64,000 bases of DNA. Source: Enoplolaimus lenunculus (taxonomy: Eukaryota; Nematoda; Enoplea; Enoplida; Thoracostomopsidae). The notes beneath the pieces are model-generated. The model did no database searches and was not told where the DNA came from. It worked only from the letters and a program-made list of their open reading frames with translations. The stretch lies in assembly GCA_030248215.1 (NCBI GenBank), contig JASANG010001649.1, forward strand, positions 124,001 through 188,000, given 5' to 3'. A program made the position numbers and the translations under genes. Shown in pieces: positions 37,401 through 52,000 of this stretch (position 1 is its first letter; the number at the start of each line of letters is the position of its first letter).

Positions 37401-39977
37401 GGCGTCCAGGTTTCTGGTGGGTCTATAAAAGAGTAGGTTTAGAGTCTAGATTACATTTTTTGCTTAGGCTTAGGCTTAGGCTTAGGAATACGTTAATCTA
37501 CTGCTACGTCCCTTAAAGTTACATTGGCCTTCAGGATTTTAAAAAGGGTTATGTTGGTACCCAAAATTTATTGTTAATAAGTTAGACAAATTATATACCA
37601 TTCGATGCGGCTTGTTGCGCTGTCAACGATTTGATGCGGCAAAAAACCAGTTATTTGACATTGTAACCAGTGGTTTGACTTGAAAATTTAACACAACAGG
37701 GCTCAGTTCCACAGGCTGTGTCCAATGGTTATAATTTGTCTATCCTTTTAAAAAAATTTGCGTCTCAAGAGGGGATGTCCAAGCATCTGCGGGCAAACCC
37801 GGCCTGGGGTATAACTGAAAACACCTTGCAGTTAGCCTACTTTTTTTCGCTGGGGTAAGGTCGAACACCAGTTGATTATACGCTGAAAATGCACCCTAAA
37901 GGGCGCTAAGTTAACATGTGCGAAGCGCCATTTTTTTTGGCATTTTAGAAAAATGACCGAAACTTACAAGTTTAGGCAAAAACAATTTTCGTCGGCTCGG
38001 ACCAATGGGTGGGCGCGCGCCCCATTGATCCCACCCTAAGAGAAATCCTTGTTCAAAGTCCGAGAGATATGTTGAAAAACTTTGGTTCTCAGTATGATTC
38101 AACTGGCAGCGAGTGTGAGATTTAAGAAGTCCAGAATTTTATAAAAGTAAAAAGAATTCGTACCGTAAAACAGAATGTTTTTTAACTCCATTGATTCTAT
38201 CACATTTAGCAAACAGCGCTACGCGTCGCATCAAAAAATCTTCTATGTCGCACGGTGCCGCACGCCGCCAAACGCCGTAGCGCGTCGACTTTGAAGGTTA
38301 GGGAAACGCTGTAGGGGGGCAAGGGGACAATGGCGCCCCAATGGGTTTGGAAAAATCTCATTTTTGAATAAATTGAAATTATGATCTCCCATTCGTTTAT
38401 TCCCAATCACTAGTTGCTGACGATTTGCTGTTTGCGCCCATGCTCACAGTCCGTGTTTACGTTCAAAACCGCGGACAGCCACGGACGGCGCCGGAAGTGC
38501 TCCGGACTGCGCCGGACGACATCAAAAGTATAGCGCCACGCTAAGTTTGCAACATGCGGTGCCCTGCGGCGGTGTGCGGCTCAGAAAACGATTTGTAACG
38601 CAGTCTTAACTTCAAGTATTAAAATGAATTAAAATATAACTTTTGTATAGAATGGTTTGTTTTTTAAATTAAACTTCAAAATGAACTGGATTTGTTTGAA
38701 AAAGTCGAATCAATTTTGTTTACAAAGTGTTGCAAGTAACGCAACTGCAAATGACTGCGCTGCTACGGCAGTTTACGAGCGTCTTGATTTGGATGCGTTT
38801 GACGTACGTTGTTGATGTGTGTTGCCAATTCATGTTTTTATTTTTAAGAAAATATCTGCGTGAGAGAGGGAGAAATTTGAACTAAAATGTAACAGAAGTA
38901 ACCAAATCCAGGACAGATTGTTACGAAATTGCAATTATTTTTTGAAAATTTTGAATTCGAATTTATCTTCTAGGTCGTGCTAGCGTATATATTTCTGAGC
39001 TCTGCAAACAAATCTTGGGTTCATGTAACGATCAGGGGCGAAGCACTTCTGCGAAACTGCAATAGTGTAAGCGTAAGCTATAATCTATTTTTTATTTCGG
39101 CTTAGGCTTTGGCTTAAGTCTAAGCTCATTCTTATGCCTCAGGTTTGGCTTAGTTTTAGGCTTAGGAATATGCTAATACTACTGTTACGGCCCTGTTTTA
39201 TACATTGGCCAAATCTTACATTAATTTTTTTGTTTCAATAAACATAGCCCTTTATATTACAACGTCTTTCACTTGTACGTCAATTATCAACGCACCTGAA
39301 TAGGATCATACGGTGAAGTAGACTTTAACTTTGACTTCACATCACTTTGTCTTGCTTTAGAACACAACCCTGTGCTATGAAAGGAAAAATAGAAAAAGGA
39401 TAGTAAATTCGAAGAGAAAATGTAAAATTACAATTTCTGGTGGTTCGGTTGGAGTATCCACGTTTACCTTCTGGGTTTAAAATTTCTCAAGAACCAATGA
39501 CTTTTAAAATTGAGAATCCAGGACGAGTTTATTTCAATTCCACTTCAACTGATCAATCGCTAAATTAAGGTATATGAACAATGTGAAAATTACTAGCAGC
39601 CCCCCCACAACCAGAATTTGTTTACAGAGGGGGCAGGAAGATTACATGTAAAAGGGATTGAAAAAATTTCGTGACATACATTTCTTTTAAAGTTGTAGGT
39701 AAAGTTTTTCGTATGGAGATGAACCGGTTTTGATTACTGATGTAATTTTTATCTGAGCACCAGCAATGCTGGGATTTCCGATATTTGTTTGACCAAAACA
39801 AAAAGACATCTGGCCCAATTTTTGCTTGAAACGGAAAACTGTCTTTTTAAAATCTAAGATTATCAAAACGGATTGATATATGCAAAAGAGCAGAGCGCAT
39901 ATGAGTGATGGAAAATTGTCTTAAACCGTATCGTCTAACATTTTATGTTGTTACTGCTATAAACAATTTAGCCCATG

Positions 39978-40059
<82 letters not shown>

Positions 40060-43000
40060 TAAGACAAACAAGAAAGTCATAGATATAAGTAGCATTCACT
40101 TAAGCTTTAGTTTAGGCTCAGGCTTAAAGAAAAGTTAAATTTCAGAACTTTTTGCATTCAAGTTTCGTAGCGGCTTGCCAACCATTGCAGCTGCACATTT
40201 AGTGGTATATTTTTGCACACTAAGTGTACAGAACAGGGCCGCGGAGCGCATTAAAAATAAGCTGTAAACTATTTTTTTGCTTAGGATTAATCTTAGGTAT
40301 ATGATTATCCTGTGCCGACTGGGTAGGCTTAGAAATGTGTTGCATTCAGAAAGCAAGTTATTGCAAGAGTATGTCTCAGCATTTGGCTATAATTTAGACT
40401 GCAAGTGTATTAAATTTATGTGATTTTTATTTGTTTTAGTCAAGAAGTGCAGAAAAACGACACGCTGTGATTCGATTCAATCCTGATGACGATACTTACG
40501 AAATCGAAGATTTAGACACTACCCACGGGGTAAGAACTGTTCGAGTGAACTCAATGCTTTGAATTAATGTAATTCGTGCAAGAATTAATACTAAGATATT
40601 ACCTCCAAAGTCTAAAAATGTGCGTCCAATAAGCCAGGTACAACCGGAGGCTTACCTTCCATTCCGATTTCGGCAGAAAATCTGCCTCCGGCTCCGGCTT
40701 CGATAGGATTTCTGCCGGATGTTCCGGCAATTTGGACAGTAAAATTTTCCATAGTTGACAAAAATTGTAGATGAATTGGTGCGTTTGACTATGAATTTGG
40801 TACAATTTTCGGAAATAAATTGTCGTGTTAGATATTTGATGTAGCAAATACCTAAGCCCAAAACCAAAATTTTCAAAAAGGCTTTACAGATATTATATTC
40901 ACCACTGTTCTCTTGCCAGTTTGCACACGTTTCCTCATCTCAATTAATGGTTAAAACAATCAACATTCAAATATCCGTCCGAGCTTTACCAGTACAAATA
41001 CCAAACGGACAGTGTAATTATTTTATTACGAAATACCGGTCATCCAAGAGGTTCCGCATCTAAAACCATATAATAGTTATTTTAGTACGTATTCTTTGTA
41101 AACCAGATTTGCAAAACGTATACTTGTACCATTAATGGTTATTCGCAAATCCGTATCTGAACCAGTATTTCACATTCATTGTTTAGACGGGCCCGTAGCC
41201 AGAGGGGTCCCAGAAGGCTCAGCCGGCCCCTGGAAGAATTTTGTCGCCAGTCGCCACTGGAAAATTTTCAACCTTACGTGTAAGTCACCGGCATCACCTC
41301 TGTGCCCCTTTGAAAATTTTTTTTGCCTCCCCTGGCAAGGTGAGCCGGCTATTGGTATGCATTCAGACCTGGCTATAAAACCATTTAACAGAAGCATTTT
41401 AGGTGTTAGCGAGCAAGAAACCACTCGTAGTGAAACAGTTTGTTTTATCTTTCGGTTACATATGTTTTAAACACAAAAATTAGCTCGAACAGTGCAGGAT
41501 ACTAGAAACAATCCCTGAAAATATTCACAGATTGTCAAATACACCTCCCCGCCACAGCCTTCCGTTACCGTTGCTCCGTTCCTGGACGCACTGTAGCTGA
41601 CAGCGTATGCAGAAATACTTGAAATCGTACACAAAATCGGTCAGGTGTGAAAAATAATTTAAGAAAATGTTTAAAACGATTTTTACACTGACACAATTTA
41701 ATAGTTTTCAATTTATTTTACTACTGTCTTGTTCGTGCAGTTCGTTTCGGGATGGCGAAACGATCTTAGTGTTTTATTTGAACTAATTATATCGACGGAC
41801 AAAGTACCTTCAATTGATCCGAAATTTTACGTTTATTGCGGAAATATCAGTGCTGCAGCTAGCGCAGCACCCCCTATCTTTACTAACGGCGTTTGGGAAT
41901 ATGTGGGCCCTGGCCTAAATCCAGCCACCCTACGGCGTCTCAAAATGTTGATCCATTGCGTTACTCACAGTTGCTTCTCGCTCTCTTCGCCCGAGACTGA
42001 TTTTCATTACTTTCAAATTGTGCCATTGCGTATGTGCCCCCTACTTTTGGGTAAGCTGCTGCACCCATGGTTTATACCTTACATAGTGGCCCATTTTATG
42101 AGTGGATGATGGGATCGGATACCATAGCCGCGGCCCTAGGATATATACTACCTTTGGAGTTGCTTGGTACGACAAAAATATTTTTTCAATTTTTGCCAAT
42201 ATTATTATACGAAAGAAATTTTAATATCACTAAAAACCCGGCATCTGAACCTGAATCAAGTTATGTTTAGTGTATCAGAAGCATCTGAATAGAGAGTATT
42301 TTTCCGTAGTTGTTCATTTCTCAATTTTCATATATAAGCACAATCACACGTGTAAAATATATTAATTCCATTTTGAACAGTACCATATTATCGATCCTTT
42401 CACGAAAGTTTTGCTATCGTTTATAAACTAAGGCTTCGCAACGTTTTTAAGCTTGGCTTCACCAGTAGTACAACTGGCCACATTTAAAAACTGTTTTCCT
42501 GTTAACGGAAACGTTTGTTCTACTTAAATGCAGGCCAAATTTTTTATCTTGTTTTATGGGTTTTTAACAGGTACAGCCGTGTAACTACTGCTATTGTAAA
42601 AGCTGTTTTATTTCACTATAGTCATCTTAAAACAAAGTTAAAGCTCTCAGGATTAAGCCTTAGCGTAAGCGAAGCTAATGGCTTGCGATAAATGGTTGAA
42701 CCGATGATATTTCGGATCACAAGTTGTTCGTCGTCGAGTTGTCAAGTGACGTACTGTCGCTATACCAAGCTAGGGACATCTAAGTAACGACGATTTGTCA
42801 GCTACGTCGGGTTCAAGCGTCAAGCTCTTATAGCTTACTGGTGGCACTCTGTGGTTCGAATCCAATCTTGTAGCTCGGTAACATATTAAAAAGTAAATAT
42901 TAATGCGACAATGGGTTAGAAATGTATTTTTATAAGAAGCAATTTTGCTGGTTTTGCGCTGTCTCGCGAATCTGAACGGCTACCACAGTTGCAATATATC

Positions 43001-46000
43001 ATTCAACTGGACGTTTTGAAACATTTAAAAGTTTAATGAGGCTGAAAAAACTGTTTCCCGTTTCAGTTCAACCGGTTTGGCTCAGCGGCACAATGCGTGA
43101 TGAGAGTTTATTCTGCATATATTTTAAGAAACAGTTAACTTCTGTTGAATTAATGTTCGCTAATGTTACATTTTTTGCAACAGATTGCAAGTTGCAGTCA
43201 TAATTGCCAAAATTATAATAGGATGTGTTAACTGTGCACGTAGCTTTACCAGTACATCCATTAAGACTTTAGTCGGTTTATTTTCACGGAACCCAGCCGG
43301 GCCCATAGCCAGAGAGAGCCCAGGAAGGCTTAGCCACCCTGGAAAAAATTATGGCCGTCATTAGAAAATTTTTAACGTTGCCTTTGCTCGTAAGACATCG
43401 AAAACTCTTGTATGCTCACCCTGATAAATTTTAACCCTCTAGCAGGTTGAACTGGCTACAAGCCTGGGTCCAAACGATTTCAGGGGGATGCCACTGTAAA
43501 AGATGCTTATCGTTTATGATCATTACTCTATCATTCAAGCATTAAGTAAGGCGTATGCGGTGTGAATCTAAGCCCGTATTCTCGAATGCGCATAGTAACT
43601 ATCACCAGTTAAATGTTAGATTTTGTACATCTGAGAATATGGCTCTTGAATTAGCATTCAAGCTATAGCGTTAGTATTCCTTAAGCAGAACAACTTGTTA
43701 CCCAACAGAGTCCTAAAGCCTATGAATAAATCTAAGCCTAATCCTAAGCGTTATCCTAAGCCTAAGCCTAAGGTTAATGATGGGTGACGAATTGTCGAGT
43801 CGATAAAATTTCGGATTACAAGTTATCGGGCGACAAATTGTCGTGAATCGTGATACCATCAAAAATGCCTATTAGCTAAGAGTGTGACGCCCGTAAGACT
43901 TATTTTTAACGTCAATATGATGGGATAAAATGTCGTATTGAAGGCGATATAACGCAATGCTTATTCATCCACATTAGTGAGCAAAATTTGCTATAAAACC
44001 AAATCCCTGATCACGGTGGAGGGAACTAGCAGGCTGAGGCCCTGTGATATCATACGTAATAGTAGCCATCATATTCTATAAAGGCATTATGCACCTTTGG
44101 TGTTATTAAGTGTGTAAAAGCATGCAATACTACGCCGCCTTACCCCTTCTTAACCCTTAAGTTTTATAACCTGGCAGCGGAGAATTCGGCACTTTTGTAG
44201 TTTCCCCACAGACTACGCTAATGTTGAGGGGAACCTTTTCACTCAAAATTATTTGAATCAAGTTTGTGCTATTTTAAAAAGTGGGCTGAGCCATCCTGAA
44301 CCTCCGCATAAAAACACACTATGGAAGCTGGAGGGACTCGCGTTCCATACCCCCACACAAAACAATTTATTTATCGAGACAATTAAACATGGATAAAGTG
44401 CTTTGAACTGTTCTGACGTAAAGTAGAACCGCGTACAGTGAGGGGACTGGTGTGCTGGAAGCCTTCATTGCGCTTAGTATCCTTCCCCTGACTGCGCGAA
44501 ATAGACGTACGAAGGATGCTCAGTTTCTGTAACTGAAGGGGACTTGTCTACAGTGGGAAAACTATAAAAACGCTGAAAAATTTACAGTGCAAATAGTCCA
44601 AGTTGCGACGAAATTTCAAGAGAAGTGAATAAACAGTTTTATAGGCTTCAACTTTTTCTTAATTCGCAGGCAATGATGTTTTGCCTTTGGTATCGTCTCG
44701 AAATGAAATCCTCCGTAAATACCGGAAATGATGAGGGTTAAGAGTTATGCTCTGAAAAATATGGTATATTGCGAACAGAGTTTCTGCGCGCAACCCGCGG
44801 GTACCCGCGCGTACACGCGGGCCGGGCAAGAAAACATTGACGCGGGAATACCCGTGGGTAAAGAATTTTTGGTACAAACGAGACAAACACATTAGGTTGT
44901 ATTAGCCTTGTTTGGTTATATTTTTATATAACGTAACGGTTAGTTTTTCCACGTATGTGCTTATAACCTAGTAGGTTCCTTTGTAACTTTTCGAGCAATT
45001 TTTAAAGTTTGGATTGTGGTAATATCGTACACAAACGTTTAAAGTTAACTGTTAACAACACTGCGAAAACTTTCTTAAAGTTTAACAATTCTTACATTAT
45101 GTTAACTGTACAATTTTGTCTCATGGCGAACTGTGGCTCCGACTTCGGCAGAACTTGATAACAATCGGCAGCGACATTTTTCTCCTCGGCTTGAACCATT
45201 CCAGTTACTTGCAAGCAATAAACTCAAGCGATGCGATTATGTATTATATGTATCCAATTCACTGGAAAATTTAACAAATTTCGACTAACCGCAAAAATGA
45301 AACTGGGTAAATGTGGGTCGGTAGGTAAAGCAATTTTGCGTGAGTATACCCACGGTTAAAAAAATTTAACTTCCGCGGATAAGGCGCGGATTGGGGGATA
45401 AAGAAATACTTGCCCACGTATACACCTCTACTTGTCGGTAGATGTGCACGCATGTGTATGTAAAGCAAATGTTGCTATGCCTGTGCACATATTTCGGTAT
45501 AAGAAGTTGTTGCGATGACCGCATGGTGTAGTGGTAGCATGCTTGGCTAGAGCGCTAGAGGGCCGAGGTTCGATTCCCGGCGTGGACATTAATTTTGGGC
45601 ACAACTTCAAATAAGGGTCGTGCAGACCATTAGTACCAACACTGAATACGAATTAGCAAAAAATGGAGTATGCTCTTGTTACCAATCCGTTCGCAACACC
45701 ATACGCAGTGAATAATCCACAGTGAATAGTGTTTACTTAATACTACTAAATTTTTTCAACGCACTCTCAATTTAAAACTGTAAAGGCTGTATATACGCAG
45801 GAGTAGGAGTTGACGACGATGTTGAGCTTGTAAATTTTGTCATTTTTCTACTCTCGTGTGTTATTTATTTTACTTTTGTGTTGAAACGTGTAATACAGTA
45901 TAGGTACTGTCGGATCCACGGGGATATACAGGCCATATTCCCTGAACAGGGATCATACTCAAAATTTTGTGTCAAGATTTAGAGTAATAAAATTGCGTTT

Positions 46001-49000
46001 GACTTTTCGCTCGCCATCTGTTTTTGCAGCTATAATATATGTCGCGTGTCGTTCCTCTCGTCAGAAAATATTGCATTCGCCTGCAGTGTACAGGCAAAAC
46101 CAGTGGTGAATTCAAACTTTTCTGTAGGGTTGACAAAGTTTTTGAAATTGAGTATCATATATTTCAGTAAAAAACGCAAAAAATTCCCTTCATTTTAAGT
46201 TTCAAATATTGAAAAATAAAATCGGATCAGGTCGGACGGAATACATTTGGACGTTATACCGAGGTCCCTCTAAATCGACTAGTGGGTAGCCCATGGCGGC
46301 AAGTAGAAAAAAAGAGTTTAAGATTCATTTTTTACTGTATACTATACGCATTCAAGTTTTAAACGTTTGATGTAATTTTTTTACTATTTTTGAAATGATT
46401 CATATTGTTTAGACAGTACTTAGAATCAACAATGAGCTATGTTTGTAATAGCTTATTCATCAAAATATTTTTGGGTTTAGGCTTAGTATTTCTAATTAGA
46501 CCAGTAGCTTTCCAAACATTCTACGGACCCAAAGGGGGATTTTTAGAAGGGAAATGTTAGGTGTTTACGACAATTGGAAGCGCGTAAGAAATATGTTTTG
46601 GGGTGGGTTTCAAATTATTTGTAGGGATTGAACACTCACGACCTTCCTCATTCTGGCTTTGGGCACGATTTAAGTGGATGATGCATTAAGAGTCTGCATT
46701 CTCAAATGTGTGTAATTAGTTGGTGATACTGATAGATCTTGTAGTTTTTGAACCAGTGATTGGAAACGTTCACATTTCTGGTTTGTATTTGGTCTCTAAC
46801 TCTAATTCTACTGTGCGAATGAGTTCGTCAGTCGTATCGCCAACTGGTTGATAACTGCTGTACGCGTCTGAGAATATGGGCCTAAACAAGTGGGGCCCAT
46901 GTTACTTTTAGAACCGTTCCGGTTTCTGGTGGGTCTGTAAAAGAGTTGGCTTACATTATACACTACATTTTTTATTTAGGCTTAGGCTTAGGCTTAGGAA
47001 TACGCTTTCGCAACACTTAGGCTTAAGCTTAGGAATACGCTTACTCTAAAAGTAATATTTGCCAACAAGTGTACGCAGTTTATGCAATTTTGCATATGTG
47101 TCTTAACGATAGTGCCGACTTGCCGAAATGTTTATAGCTTCCTGTGAAGTATGAATATACACCACAAAAACAAGATAAGTGCATATATACCGCTATATGA
47201 AGTTGTTGCAATCACATTATGTAGTGGTAGTCTGCTTGGCTCGAACGCAAGAGGGCCGAAGTTCGACTCCCGGCGCGGTCCTTAACTTTGGAAAAAACTT
47301 CGAACAGGGGTCATGCAGACCGCGTTGTTCCATCAAAGCTGAGTAATGTGTCTGCGCCTGATATCGTAACCTCATGTTTTAGATTTTGGAACGAATAAAT
47401 TTGAAAAATAAACATGTATTGGTTTGGTTTTAGACATACGTTAATGATAAAAAAAGTAACGCAAACAGTGGTTCAACTCAAAGACAAAGATTTGCTCACA
47501 TTCGGCCGAGGTAAGCGAACAGTGAATGCGTTATATGCCCATATTCTCAAATGTGTGTGGCATTTAACTGAAGTTTACGTTGCCCCGTGAGCGAGTTTTA
47601 CTTTCTTGTCACGAGAAAAACTGGTGCACATATATATTTAAGAATTACAGACCGAAGTTTTGTTTTTACTAATTTTTAGTTCAATTTCAGACGCAAACTG
47701 ACTGATATTTATTTTGCCGTAATAACGATCTATGCGTTCCGGCTCCTCTTCGGTTACGGTTTCACGAGAAAATGTGTTGATGACATTAATATAATTACAG
47801 ACCAAAATTTCATTTTTGCAATTTATTCCTGTTGTTGTTTCAGACCCGACTAGCTATCGCATTTTGCGTATGGATCACACGTCTCAGTCAACGCCTGATA
47901 TTAAAGACGAATTTTTAATCTCAACTTCTTCAAGCCATCCGCAATCGCTTGTCAATTTAAGGGTTAATCCTTTGAACGAATGCGTTCCAACTGTAGAGAA
48001 CAGACCAACAACCAATGATAGTGGTGAATTAATTAGTCAAAACACAGATATGCCACAAGAACTAGAATCTTTGAAAGGAACAACAGATATGAATGGACGT
48101 ACGACTGACGCGGCAAGAAATGCAAATGACGTGAGTGATTGCTTGAGAGCAAGGGCAGATTCAAAGGGGAACGCCCCCCCTCGTCAGAAACGTTTTTCAA
48201 TAAAACGGTAGGGTATCCAACTTACAAATTTTTACTTTTGTGCAAAGAAAACTGTATTTGACTACTCGCTCGCGTCGCTTTACGATGTTTCTTCACAATG
48301 CATATTGCGTGCACCTCCCGTCATAAATTTCTGGCTCCGCCACAGCTTGAGAGATGGTACGGTATGTATATCGTGGTTTGAAAATTCTTGGATAGCCTAA
48401 CTTTAGCAGTTTATACTTTGGCTTACTTAAAAACTTTTGATAGATCGGTTTGTATCAGCGTCATTTTTTGACGAGATCAGAAAATTTTCAACAAAAAATT
48501 GGGGAATTCTATGATTTACCTGTAGGGCTAATACTTTTTCTGGTGAGTTAAAAGTTTTAAGGAGGCTTAGTTACTTGTGCATCTGCTCTGGTTAATACGA
48601 GTATTGTTGTTTGACAAAGTGATGAAAAGCAAAACAAAGGTTTGCAGTCTAGAAAAGTGTTGAGACAATTCGTAATTTTTGTATTAAAGTATAGATTTTA
48701 TGCGTATGCACTTATCAGCGACCAAGACGATGATGCCCGGAAAGGTTGAAGAAATAGAACTTTTGCAGGTTATTTGAGAATAACTTGTCGTTACACCAGC
48801 ACACCATTTTCATGCGCTGTACAGACACGAAAAGCGAATCCCTTCTCAATCTTTGCACAGGTTCTGCTTTTATTCTTAGGCTTTAACGCTTTTAGGCGCA
48901 AGTTTTACCCTTAGAATTGGTTAGTAATTTTATCGCTTAATCAACAATTATGTGGTTTAAACCTTTGCTGCGTGGCTGCGTAGCTCATAGAGCAGCGGAC

Positions 49001-52000
49001 CGGTAATCCGTACGTTGTGGGTTCGAGCCCCACCGCATCCGCAGCAAAATTATCGTGAAGGGCTCTATAAGGTACTGCTTAACTTTGAGTTAGCTTTAAA
49101 CTGAAGCTCTGTACCGTATCTTATATGACAATAAAAAACAGCTTGTAAAACATTCATAGCGGCCACATTTGTAAAAAGACTAATACACAGTAGGGGGCAA
49201 AGAGTTGCATATATATGTTTCGTGTATTTTTATATATTTTATAATTTTTTTTAAAGTTGAGTGCTTAAAAACTGCGGCCTCGTAACCAAAGCGGCCAGTT
49301 ATATTCACCCCCTTCGATAATTTTCAACCTTGTTTGTAAAATCATCGAAAACCGTTTTATGCGCTTCCTGAAAAATATTCAGCATCCACTAGCAAAGTGA
49401 GCTGGCTACGGGCTTGCTTATAACTTTCTGATGTTTCCTGTAATCATAGACGATGTCTTTATCACACACCATCATTATCACGAACTGCCAATTTTATCAT
49501 AAAAGCCATAATTCTAAGTCGGTTTTGTCAATACTGGCCGTCTTCCAGTTTACACTTGACTTCAGGCCACATTTGTCTATGTTTTTAGTGTCGTTAATAA
49601 TTAGTTTGAACGCGATCCTTGCTCTAAAAGCTTTTAATTGTTGTTTTCTACTTCTTAAAAGGTCGCTTTAGCTTTGAACTAAAAATAGTGAACACAGTTT
49701 TGCGTAGAAAACTTTTAAAGTATAAACTTTGCAAAATTATTTCTAAATCTTTGTACACTGCAAAAAATGGTGAGTCAAAATTTGACTCTGGCGGAGCAGC
49801 CCCAGACCAAGGAAAGAATTTACTAAATCTTTGTATATATACTGTCCGTTTTGTGGTATATATATCTACATATATACGGCCCAATTTTAACTAACTAAAG
49901 CAGATTTTTCTCAAATGTGTGCAGAAGCCAGTAGGTTTAGTGATTAATGAATTCATTTTTTCTCGATTCATTGCAATCCATTACTTATTAAAAACTCTAT
50001 GTGAGGACAGCTTATACTATAGTGGCCCGAATAAGAGATGGTAATATGAGGGGAGAGTCCACATTTTGAGTCCCAATCAATCGCTCAAGCTTTTGATACA
50101 AGTCAAATAAACGTTTAATTCAACGGATAATTGCAGTACCGGATAAATATCAGTGAAAGGTGGTGGTGCGTGGGTTAAAAATAACAATCAGTAACCGAAT
50201 AACAGGGGCATCCTCTGGAGAGGCCAAATAAATATCAGTCCCCCCTCTTTTTCGGGTCACAAAAGTAGACAGTAATTGACAACTTCTCCATTAAAATGAC
50301 TTGCTCGCGATATAGTCGAATTACGTTTTAACTATTGAGCTTCTACATCAGCTGTCCCCGAATCATGTAATTGCTAACGATGATATGTTTACAGTTAAAG
50401 TTAACTTACGATCGACAAAACGATGGACGTAAAGTCCGAAAATCTGTGGTTAATATACGGCACTTTATACTCTTCCCCTTTAAAAACTTAAGCGTGTAAG
50501 CCTATGTCAAAGTCTAGAGACTAAGCGGTACTTGATTCGTTTTACGTACCCTACACTAGTGTTAATTTAATAGAAGGCAAAAATTACACGTCACAGTGTT
50601 TATATTAGATTATCACAGGCTTAGACCCAGGCTCTTGGGTGTACTCATACGCTCAGATTCGTTACGTGTGGGAACAAAGTTGCATGTTATTGAAAGTAAG
50701 CAAATACTGGCTTTTAAGCGTATGCCTGAGCTAAAATAGAATGTGCCAAAGCCAAGACCTATGACAAAAGCGGAAAATTTCACAAGAGCCAAAATTGTAG
50801 AACAAGTCTTCAGTTGTTTTAGGGCAAAATTTAGAAAACGTAAACGCCAATTTGTATTATTTTGGCTTCCAAATTTCTAACAAGACCACTATATATTTGC
50901 TTTATAATTCCCGCTGTTTAGATTGCAATAAACCCCATTTTCCTGTTTACACCCTGGCGCTATACACATTTAGACATACTGGAGCAACCTCTGAGTTCCA
51001 ACGCTGACCTCAGTCTGTCTCTCTATCCAGTAAGCTTAACTAAACCGATGAATAAAGATTATATATTACAAATAAATAGCCAATCAAATATCGCAACAGT
51101 TTGTCAGCAATATGCATATAAATGTTGCTTTGCCCGTCTACATAAGCGGGTACGTGCCGAAATGGGAGCCGGGGTGGGGTTTATCCCCCGGAAAAATTTT
51201 AATCCTACACAAAGTTTTCAACCTTGCTTGTAAAGGCCTCGAAAACCCTTGCATGCCCTTCCTGATAAATTTTTAGACCCCCCTAGCATAGTGAGCTGAC
51301 TACGGGCCGGTACATAGGCCAGTAACTGCCGGTAGCTCCACCAGCTTGTTGGCAGGATTTCATTTCGAGGGGGTATAATCTTATTTAGAAGTGTTTTGAG
51401 AAGGTTATTCTAAAGTCTGTAAAAGTTGTCTGTCGCGGTTGACAGAGTTATGCCCTCTCGAAATGAAATCTAAGCTTGGGTACCGGTACAACTTTCCTCA
51501 ACCGTCAAGGAATTACAAGGGCCTAAAGGAAAAAGAGGCAAAAACTGGTTTCAGATTAAGTATTGTGCGTTGTTTATTGAAAGCCTGGTTCCGTTCACTA
51601 TGTATATAGTCAGGCTCACAGCTAGCTCGCCTTGCTAGGAGGGTGGCTGAAAATTTTCAGGAGGGACATATAAGCCGTTTTCGATGACTTAGAAGCAATC
51701 CTGAAAATTTTGTTGGGAGTCAAAATTTTTTACCGGAATAGAGGTGGGAAGCTGAGCGCCCCTGGCCTCCCTCTTGCTACTGGCGCGTGCGTAGTCTTTG
51801 GTTCAGTGTATGTATACCAAGCGATACAATATATCGGATGATGTATTGATACATGCCGGTTTACCTATATATAGTGGCTTGTGTGTATTGTTTACATATT
51901 TGGTTCTCTGGTTTTAGCTGAAAGTGGTTTCGCTCTTTGAATCTGAATGCATAGACGCTGAGATGCAGGGTGCAATCGGAAGTGATAAATACCGGAACCG

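Noticed and set aside
41729-42109. 126-residue plus-strand frame in CEP170-like intron 2, preceded by an acceptor-like TTCGTGCAG
   Set aside because: No recognisable domain, no donor with fitting phase, and its lower half looks repeat-like. It could be a missed exon but I cannot support it.
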